From contig NZ_AKWZ02000003.1 in assembly GCF_000306235.2 (NCBI RefSeq), forward strand, positions 124,001 to 188,000: a stretch of DNA of 64,000 nucleotides, in the 5' to 3' direction. The DNA is from Leptospira fainei serovar Hurstbridge str. BUT 6. Its GTDB lineage: Bacteria > Spirochaetota > Leptospiria > Leptospirales > Leptospiraceae. A model generated the notes under the pieces. It saw only the letters and a list, made by a program, of their open reading frames with translations, had not been told where the DNA came from and did no database searches. This document shows positions 58,071-64,000 of this stretch, piece by piece. Both the position numbers and the translations under genes were made by a program. Position 1 is the stretch's first letter, and each line of letters starts with the position of its first letter.

Positions 58071-59594
58071 GTGAAAGAAAATTTTGATTTATTAGAATCT
58101 CCTTATAAACAACCCTCCGATCTATTTGACGATTTACCGATCGCGTCCTTATTAATCGATAAAACAGGATTGATCCGACTCGTAAATCATCAGTTCGAAC
58201 TTCTATCGGGTTACAAAAAAAAGGAAGTTGAAAATCGTTTTCATTGGGCGGAATTCGCTCATCCGGACGATCGCGAAAGCTTAATGGAGTTGTTTTTAAG
58301 CCTTCCTAAGAAACAAAAAAGTAATTCTTCAAAAATTCGGACTAGACTAAAGACCCTCGACGGATATGTCAGCGTTTACGCTCGTGCCAACGATTTGAGA
58401 GATATCGACGGAAATGGGAAAATTCTTGTTCAACTTCAGGAACTTGACGATGAGGGACTACTCAGGGCCTACGATCATCCGGATGCCGATTGTCGATGGA
58501 AATCGATTCTTGTCGAAGGTATGGATTCGATTGCGGTTCTGGATTTAACCGGAAACATCCTATTTCTCAGTAAAACCATTACGGGATCCGCAGTGGAGAC
58601 CTTTATCGGGAAAAGCGTGTATGATCTATTGATTCCTGTAGAAAGTCGACGGTTCAAAACTTTAATGAGCCACGCCGTCAAATCCCGTAAGCCGAATTCA
58701 TGGGAACTTTGGAGTGATCTTACGGGGAAAAGACGACATTACTTCGTTAGAATTTCACCGGTTACTAAGCTTGGTGAAGTTCAAGCAATCGTTCTCCTCA
58801 TCACGGATACGACCGAACAAAAGGAGTCGGACTCCGATCGTCTTAAAAGAATGGAATCGGAAAGACATAGACAAAAATTGGAAGCACTCGGAACGCTCGC
58901 GGCAGGCGTTGCTCACGAAATTAATAACCCGTTAACGGGTATATTAAACTACGCCGAAATCGTAAGAGATCAGTTACGAATGAACGAACCGTTGCGAAAA
59001 AATCTGGATGTCATCATCCGAGAGAGCGAAAGAATTTCGGGAATCGTAAAAAGTCTATTAGGATTTGTGCATAAAGAAGAGGGCGAAAAACTTCACGTCA
59101 AGGCGGGGGATTCGCTGTATTTCTCGGTTCAGCTTCTTTTACCTTTTATACTAAAAGACGGAATCGCGGTTGAAAACCTTTCCAGTCTCATTGATGTTCG
59201 GAATGAAATACCTTACGTATTCGCCGAGCCTCAAAGGTTAAAGCAAGTCTTCTTGAATTTAATTACCAATGCTAGAGATTCTCTCAATGAAAAATACCCG
59301 TCCGCGGATCCGCGTAAAAAACTTCGCTTTTCGCAAGTTCTTATTTTGAAAGACGGGGCCCGTTTCCTGAAGATTACTGTGGAAGATGCCGGAACGGGAA
59401 TCAAGAAGGAAAATTTAACGAGAATATTCGATCCTTTCTTTACGACTAAACCGACATCGGTCGGAACCGGACTCGGTCTTTCAATTAGTTACGACATAGT
59501 CAAAGACTTAGGAGGAGAAATCGAGTTCGAAACGGAAGAAGGGGAATTCGCGTGCTTTCATGTAATCCTACCGGTGGCCGAAAAGATTTCTTGA
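58071..59594 (+). CDS. PAS-PAS sensor histidine kinase
   Basis: A 507-residue cytoplasmic kinase from a GTG start, with no strong Shine-Dalgarno. PAS1 (~22-130: ASLLIDKTGLIRLVNHQFELLSGYKKKEV) and PAS2 (~148-262: SIAVLDLTGNILFLSKTITGSAVETFIG) are followed by a coiled linker. The HisKA H-box is LAAGVAHEINNPLTGILNYAEIV. ATPase motifs are NLITNARDSLNEK, DAGTGIKKENL and GTGLGLSISYDI. No membrane segment is seen. The next gene is a PAS-SpoIIE phosphatase, so the two may form one signalling unit; no response-regulator gene is adjacent. Confidence 0.9.
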   Translation: MKENFDLLESPYKQPSDLFDDLPIASLLIDKTGLIRLVNHQFELLSGYKKKEVENRFHWAEFAHPDDRESLMELFLSLPKKQKSNSSKIRTRLKTLDGYVSVYARANDLRDIDGNGKILVQLQELDDEGLLRAYDHPDADCRWKSILVEGMDSIAVLDLTGNILFLSKTITGSAVETFIGKSVYDLLIPVESRRFKTLMSHAVKSRKPNSWELWSDLTGKRRHYFVRISPVTKLGEVQAIVLLITDTTEQKESDSDRLKRMESERHRQKLEALGTLAAGVAHEINNPLTGILNYAEIVRDQLRMNEPLRKNLDVIIRESERISGIVKSLLGFVHKEEGEKLHVKAGDSLYFSVQLLLPFILKDGIAVENLSSLIDVRNEIPYVFAEPQRLKQVFLNLITNARDSLNEKYPSADPRKKLRFSQVLILKDGARFLKITVEDAGTGIKKENLTRIFDPFFTTKPTSVGTGLGLSISYDIVKDLGGEIEFETEEGEFACFHVILPVAEKIS

Positions 59595-59632
59595 CCAACC
59601 CTAATTAAGGAAAGAACGTAAGTGTCGCGCCT

Positions 59633-61243
59633 ATGTCTTCCGAACCCAGTAAAGATCCGACGACTGCTAAAGCGGCGTTTCGTTCCGCGTCCAGAAAGGA
59701 CGTAATTCGTATTCTTGAGCGGATTACCGATGCGTTTCTCTCCTTGGATCAGGAACTCAGGATAATCTACGCGAATTTCGAAGCTGAACGACTCTTGGAT
59801 GTAATCCGAGAAAATCTAGTCGGTAAGCGAATCGCCGAAATTTTACCCCAGTTTTCCGACACATTATTATTTCCTACGATTATCGACTGTAAGAGATCCG
59901 GATTACCGAAGGATTTGGAATTATTGGATGCCACCGATGGGACTTGGTACGAGGTTCGGATCTTCCCGTCCATCGAAGACCTTGCAGTTTATTTTAGGGA
60001 CGTCACATCTAGAAAATCAGGCGAAGTCAAATTGAGAGAATCGGAGGAAAGGCTTTCCGAGCTCGTTCGTACTTCGTTGGAACCGATCCTTTCGCTTAAC
60101 GCTGCAATGGAAATCGTCCTTATGAATCCTGCAGCGGAGGAATTATTCTCCTACAGCAGTTGGGAAGTGATGAACCGACACATCAAATTTCTGCTGCCGG
60201 AAAGACATAAAAAATGGGGTGGGCCTGTATTGAAGAGATTAGCCGAGATTCCCGAAAAAGGAGTTTTCGGTCCTTTCAGAGGCAGGCGGAAGGACGGCAG
60301 CGAGCCTCTCTTGGAAGCGGCGATTTCTCGGATGAAAACTTCCTCGGGAGAAGGTTTTACCATAATCGTGCGAAATATTACCGAAAGAATTCGAACCGGA
60401 CGCAAACTCCGAAGCACGGTAGAAGAATTAAGACAGGTCGATAGGGAGCGCAATCATCTTCTTCATAACCTCGAGGCTCAGGTTCGGGCTAGATCAAAAG
60501 AACTCTCTCGATTTTATACGGCGATGAAGGAGGAATTAAATCTTGCGAAGCGGGTTCAAAATAGCCTTCTTCCTCCGATTGACGCATCGATTGTAGGAGC
60601 TTCTACGTTTGTGACCTATTTACCGGTCATGGACGTGGGAGGCGATTGGTATGACGTATTCGAAGTCCGGCCAGGCGTACTAAGAATTCTTCTAGCGGAC
60701 GCTACAGGGCATGGAGTACAGGCGGCGCTTGTGACTATGACCATTAAAGGCGTGTATGAACCGATCAAATATACAGCGAATTCTCCAAAGGAATTACTTG
60801 CCGGGATCAACTTCGATTACTGTAGAAATTTCAAAAGTCTACAAATGTATTTTTCCTGCTTTATCTTGGATATCGATACCCAGAAAAATGAATTTAAATT
60901 CGCCTCGGCGGGGCACCCTGCGTTGTTTTGGAAATCCAAGGATAAAATCGAGTTGCTGGAACGTACAGGATCTCTCGTCGGTCTCAATACCGATATGGTT
61001 TTTACGGAGGAAGATCGTACGTATCAGCCGGGCGATTCTATCCTGATGATTACCGACGGAATTTTCGAAGAGTTTGATTCCCATCAGAATCCATTCGGAG
61101 AAGAACGGATCGAACTTATTTACAAGACTTCCGGTTTGGAAGGAAAATCATTGCACGATCGACTCATAAAAGACATGAAAGCTCATCTTGGAAATAAGGA
61201 TCCTCAGGACGATATAACTTTGATTTCCATTACTCTTTCATAA
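59633..61243 (+). CDS. PAS-PAS-SpoIIE PP2C-type phosphatase
   Basis: A 536-residue phosphatase: PAS1 ~20-125 (ITDAFLSLDQELRIIYANFEAERLL), PAS2 ~135-255 (PILSLNAAMEIVLMNPAAEELFSYSSWEV), a coiled linker ~265-310, then a complete SpoIIE domain. Its metal sites are canonical: VGGDWYDVFEV, LLADATGHGVQAALVTM, LMITDGIFEEFD and DDITLISITL. It should dephosphorylate a STAS-type anti-anti-sigma factor or similar in response to PAS input. It follows the kinase by 38 bases and precedes the poly-gamma-glutamate operon by 44 bases, all on the plus strand. Confidence 0.9.
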   Translation: MSSEPSKDPTTAKAAFRSASRKDVIRILERITDAFLSLDQELRIIYANFEAERLLDVIRENLVGKRIAEILPQFSDTLLFPTIIDCKRSGLPKDLELLDATDGTWYEVRIFPSIEDLAVYFRDVTSRKSGEVKLRESEERLSELVRTSLEPILSLNAAMEIVLMNPAAEELFSYSSWEVMNRHIKFLLPERHKKWGGPVLKRLAEIPEKGVFGPFRGRRKDGSEPLLEAAISRMKTSSGEGFTIIVRNITERIRTGRKLRSTVEELRQVDRERNHLLHNLEAQVRARSKELSRFYTAMKEELNLAKRVQNSLLPPIDASIVGASTFVTYLPVMDVGGDWYDVFEVRPGVLRILLADATGHGVQAALVTMTIKGVYEPIKYTANSPKELLAGINFDYCRNFKSLQMYFSCFILDIDTQKNEFKFASAGHPALFWKSKDKIELLERTGSLVGLNTDMVFTEEDRTYQPGDSILMITDGIFEEFDSHQNPFGEERIELIYKTSGLEGKSLHDRLIKDMKAHLGNKDPQDDITLISITLS

Positions 61244-61287
61244 AATGACTTGTTTGACTCGACGCCTGTGGAAGGTTATCCCTCGCC

Positions 61288-62490
61288 GTGATTGAAATCT
61301 TCGTGCTATCCTTCCTTCTATCAGTTTTATTCTTTTACGGTTGTTGGGAATACCGCAGCCATAGACAAATTCTAAAAAAAATTCCGATTCGCATTCATGT
61401 TAACGGAACGAGAGGAAAAAGTTCGGTGACTCGATTGATCGCCGCCGGATTGAGGGAGGCGGGCATCAGAACCGTAGCAAAAACGACAGGAACACTCCCG
61501 AAAGTCGTATTTCCGGACGGCAGCGAGAAGTCGGTATATCGCGTCGGCAGAGCTAATATACTAGAACAGCTTAAGATACTGAAACTTGCGGCTGAACAAT
61601 CCGCCGAGGCCGTCGTTTTGGAATGTATGGCGTTACTTCCGCAGAATCAATGGGTCTCGGAGAATAAGCTCGTTCGGGCAACACATACGGTTATCACGAA
61701 TATCGGAGAGGACCATTTGGAAATCATGGGACCCGAAAAGGAAGACGTTGCTCTCGCGTTAGGCGCAACCATTCCGCCCAATCAGAAACTATTCACGTCG
61801 GAAGGGGAATTTTTGCCCATAATAGAAAATATATGCTTGGATCGGGATACAGAATTAATCACCTCCGTTCCAAATGAAATCGAATCGGTTACGGAGGAGG
61901 ACTTGCGCGGATTCTCCTATTACGAGCATCGGGAAAACGTGAATTTAGCTCTCCGAGTATGCGATTCCATAGGAGTAGACCGACAAATAGCGCTTAATGG
62001 TATGCAGAAAGCGATTCCCGATCTAGGCGCAACGGCCGCTTACAGGATGGATTTTTTCGGCAGGTCGATCTATTTTGTAAACGGTTTTGCCGCAAATGAT
62101 CCCGCTTCTACCAGGCGAGTCTGGAGGATGGCAAGTTCCGCTTTTCCGGAAGTTCAAAGTAAGATTGCAATCGTGAATTGCAGGCCCGATCGTCCGGATC
62201 GATCTTTGCAGCTCGGAAACGAAGTCGGCTCATGGCGGGAAAATTCACCCGAAGCTTATCTCATTGTCGGAACAGGGACTCATATTTTTGCAAAGGGCGC
62301 TCTTGATACAGGAGTTCCCGCTTCAAAATTGCATTTTGCGGAAGACATGTCCGATATCGAAATTTTTGAAATGGCCTTAGCGCTGGGTAGCAAAACGACA
62401 TTATTCGTAGGTATCGGAAATATCGGAGGGTTGGGACTTTCTTTGGTTCGGACTTTTAAAAACCGCAGCGAACCGATAGGATTGAGATAA
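61288..62490 (+). CDS. pgsB: Poly-gamma-glutamate synthase subunit PgsB/CapB
   Basis: A 400-residue amide-ligase subunit from a GTG start, with GGAAGG 12 bases upstream. After a membrane helix (FVLSFLLSVLFFYGCW) comes the nucleotide site HVNGTRGKSSVTRLIAAGL (G40-S45), then VLECMALLPQNQWVSE, THTVITNIGEDHLEIMG, and IAIVNCRPDRPDRSLQL. This Mur-ligase-like order and length match PgsB (~393 residues in Bacillus). PgsB with PgsC polymerises glutamate into poly-gamma-glutamate at the inner membrane using ATP. It overlaps pgsC by one base (TAATG). Confidence 0.93.
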   Translation: MIEIFVLSFLLSVLFFYGCWEYRSHRQILKKIPIRIHVNGTRGKSSVTRLIAAGLREAGIRTVAKTTGTLPKVVFPDGSEKSVYRVGRANILEQLKILKLAAEQSAEAVVLECMALLPQNQWVSENKLVRATHTVITNIGEDHLEIMGPEKEDVALALGATIPPNQKLFTSEGEFLPIIENICLDRDTELITSVPNEIESVTEEDLRGFSYYEHRENVNLALRVCDSIGVDRQIALNGMQKAIPDLGATAAYRMDFFGRSIYFVNGFAANDPASTRRVWRMASSAFPEVQSKIAIVNCRPDRPDRSLQLGNEVGSWRENSPEAYLIVGTGTHIFAKGALDTGVPASKLHFAEDMSDIEIFEMALALGSKTTLFVGIGNIGGLGLSLVRTFKNRSEPIGLR

Positions 62491-62969
62491 TGGATTTATT
62501 AACATTAGCAATCGGGATCGGCTTGTTTGTCAGCCTCGCGTTCGCCGAGTTCTTCGGAATTGCTGCAGGCGGATTAGTAGTCCCGGGTTATATCGCTCTA
62601 CAATTGCATCATCCTTTGGATATTCTCATAACGATCGGATTAGGCGCATTAACGTTCGGGATCGGTAAACTCGTTTCCGGAGTTACGATTCTTTATGGAA
62701 AACGTAAAACCGCGTTTTTGCTTCTTACGGGGTTTGTTTTAGGCGCATTGTTCCAGGAGTTTCTTCGCCGTAATCATTTTGCCGGAGTTTCGATTACTCC
62801 CTTGCATTTTACCGATGAAGCAAAGGTGGTAGGGCATATTATCCCGGGACTAATCGCACTTTGGATGGATCGGCAAGGAGTCTGGGAAACTATCTCCGTA
62901 CTTCTGACCGGTGCGGTAATCGTACGATTGATACTGATTTTAATTCTGGGTGGAGAATTTCAACCGTGA
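62490..62969 (+). CDS. pgsC: Poly-gamma-glutamate biosynthesis protein PgsC/CapC
   Basis: A 159-residue membrane protein with about five helices. Family markers are FAEFFGIAAGGLVVPGYIAL near the N-terminus, DILITIGLGALTFGIGKLVSGVTILYGKRKTAFLLLTGFVLGAL and VGHIIPGLIALWMDRQGVWETIS. It is the membrane partner of PgsB. Its start overlaps the pgsB stop, and its stop overlaps the next gene's GTG (GTGA), so all three are coupled. Confidence 0.92.
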   Translation: MDLLTLAIGIGLFVSLAFAEFFGIAAGGLVVPGYIALQLHHPLDILITIGLGALTFGIGKLVSGVTILYGKRKTAFLLLTGFVLGALFQEFLRRNHFAGVSITPLHFTDEAKVVGHIIPGLIALWMDRQGVWETISVLLTGAVIVRLILILILGGEFQP

Positions 62970-64000
62970 AGAAAATCTATTGGCGACCCACTTCCGCTTC
63001 ATTGAAAACTTATCTATTAATCGCAGGAATCTCGGTCTTCGGATTATTTTTAGTGGAAACATTTAAGATCCAGCAAAGACAACCGTACTACGCACAGAAA
63101 ATGGAGGCGTCTAGAACGGCGGATGAAGCGTTTACTCTGATTCGCAATATGAGAATCGAAAAGGGGAGAATTCTAGATCCTGAATTCGATCCGGCTCGTT
63201 CGGGTTTGATCGGATCTTTTTTGACGCCCGTTACGAGTAATACTGGAATCATTACCGCTAAACAAACTTCGGTGAATCCGAATTTTGCGGGATTGCTGGT
63301 GGATCTCTTAAAAAAGGCTGGCGTAGAAGACGGAGGAACGGTTGCGGTCGGTCTATCCGGCTCCTTTCCCGCGCTGAATGTTTGCGTCTATGCCGCTGCA
63401 AAGTCCTTGAATTTAAAGCTTGTTTCGATTTCCAGCTTGTCCTCCTCGCAATGGGGAGCAAACGATCCGGAATTTCTTTGGCCGGATATGGAACAGGAAT
63501 TGTTCAAGGAAAAAGTCTTTCCATATCGCTCTATAGCGTTGAGCTACGGAGGGCTGGAAGATCGAGCCCTGGGAATTTCGCCTGAAGGTAAACGTCTATT
63601 GGACGAATCGGTTAGGCGTAATTCTCTCCCCCTCCTAAGCGGAGATTCTTTTACCACTAGTCTTGACGAGAGAATGCGTCGATTTAAGAACGGGGCAAAG
63701 GGAGAGTCGTTTCAGGCTTATATCAACGTAGGCGGCGGAACGATCTCGGTTGGAACGAAAGCAGGTAAGCTGAGTTTTAAGCCGGGGCTCAACAAAACGC
63801 TCCCTCCGGGCGCTGCTAAAATCGATTCGGTAATGACTCGATTCCTAATAGAGGATGTGCCTGTCATTCATTTGACCGAGATCGAAGAACTTGCCAAAAA
63901 ATACGGATTTCCGTTGCGTCCCAAAACCAGGCCTGTAGTAGGAGAAGGAGAGATTTTCTCCAAAGAGGAATACAATCGGTGGTTTGCGGGGATCGTTCTC
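62966..64000 (+). CDS. Poly-gamma-glutamate system protein (PgsW-like), cut by window end
   Basis: The first 345 codons of an open frame starting at GTG; it continues past the right edge. One N-terminal membrane helix (SLKTYLLIAGISVFGLFLVETF) is followed by a periplasmic domain: ADEAFTLIRNMRIEKGRILDPEFDP, AGVEDGGTVAVGLSGSFPALNV, SSLSSSQWGANDPEFLWPDM and YINVGGGTISVG. This matches the family 'poly-gamma-glutamate system protein' (PgsW) known from non-Bacillus pgs operons. PgsA-type transport and export genes may lie beyond the window. Confidence 0.8.
   Translation, partial: MKKIYWRPTSASLKTYLLIAGISVFGLFLVETFKIQQRQPYYAQKMEASRTADEAFTLIRNMRIEKGRILDPEFDPARSGLIGSFLTPVTSNTGIITAKQTSVNPNFAGLLVDLLKKAGVEDGGTVAVGLSGSFPALNVCVYAAAKSLNLKLVSISSLSSSQWGANDPEFLWPDMEQELFKEKVFPYRSIALSYGGLEDRALGISPEGKRLLDESVRRNSLPLLSGDSFTTSLDERMRRFKNGAKGESFQAYINVGGGTISVGTKAGKLSFKPGLNKTLPPGAAKIDSVMTRFLIEDVPVIHLTEIEELAKKYGFPLRPKTRPVVGEGEIFSKEEYNRWFAGIVL

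Noticed and set aside
1..64000. tRNA, rRNA, CRISPR, insertion sequences, prophage
   Set aside because: No tRNA-like TPsiC/anticodon arms, repeat-spacer arrays, transposase or integrase motifs were seen on either strand.

Overview
The window looks like a chromosomal segment of a Leptospira species. Almost every gene reads as a spirochete or leptospiral family: lipoproteins with relaxed lipoboxes, 7TM-AraC regulators, PAS/GAF histidine kinases, SpoIIE phosphatases, and a TRAP transporter with an AdeT-like binding protein. By eye the GC content is in the low-to-mid 40s percent, which would suit the 'intermediate' (P2) Leptospira better than the AT-richer pathogens. That placement is an inference and was not computed. 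I saw no rRNA, tRNA, CRISPR array, transposase or phage gene, so this reads as backbone with lineage-specific accessory genes.

Layout. 1-1629: an overlapping GH57 amylase / GT4 glycosyltransferase pair. 1914-5881: an eRF1-domain-3-like protein, a DUF2461 protein, a crotonase, an AraC regulator and an exported PEBP protein. 5954-9239: an operon of a membrane SpoIIE-TPR phosphatase and a PilZ-methyltransferase of the PhcB type. 9744-13017: an MBL-fold lipoprotein, a sugar-epimerase-like SDR and a 7TM-AraC regulator. 13067-16731: a Crp-like regulator with an alpha/beta-hydrolase-like partner, then a PAS/LytS kinase and LytTR response regulator. 17224-20914: a DevBCA/MacB-like ABC exporter with a lipoprotein. 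21000-25161: small lipoproteins and membrane proteins, a hybrid histidine kinase and an XRE regulator. 25169-29300: a PlsC-like acyltransferase, leuCD and a divergent LysR. 29348-32305: an alpha/beta hydrolase, the fluoride channel, and an Rrf2/SDR pair with a striking palindromic operator. 32504-37831: lipoproteins (NADase-type glycan-binding, MORN), a GH67-like protein and an EamA permease. 37934-40257: a desaturase and a second 7TM-AraC. 40258-40822: a gene-free but highly structured stretch. 40823-48166: two giant tandem lipoproteins. 48479-54387: a membrane-anchored SARP regulator and a three-gene TRAP transporter. 54508-57927: a Pit phosphate transporter and a coupled RRM/FKBP pair. 58071-64000: a histidine kinase, a SpoIIE phosphatase and the start of a poly-gamma-glutamate operon (pgsB, pgsC, PgsW-like), cut by the window end.

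Themes. Signal transduction is dense, and three regulators (11890, 39103, 48479) place a DNA-binding domain directly on a multi-pass membrane sensor. The most system-like candidates are: the PilZ-PhcB/SpoIIE operon, which may link c-di-GMP, fatty-acid methyl ester signalling and partner switching; the membrane SARP with a kinase-like H-box relic, next to the giant lipoprotein pair and the TRAP cassette; and the pgs cluster behind two signalling genes. Several RNA-scale signals also stand out: a stem that hides the Shine-Dalgarno of the Crp-like gene, mutually exclusive stems in the Pit leader, and a possible small RNA between promoter-like and terminator-like elements near 40.4-40.5 kb.
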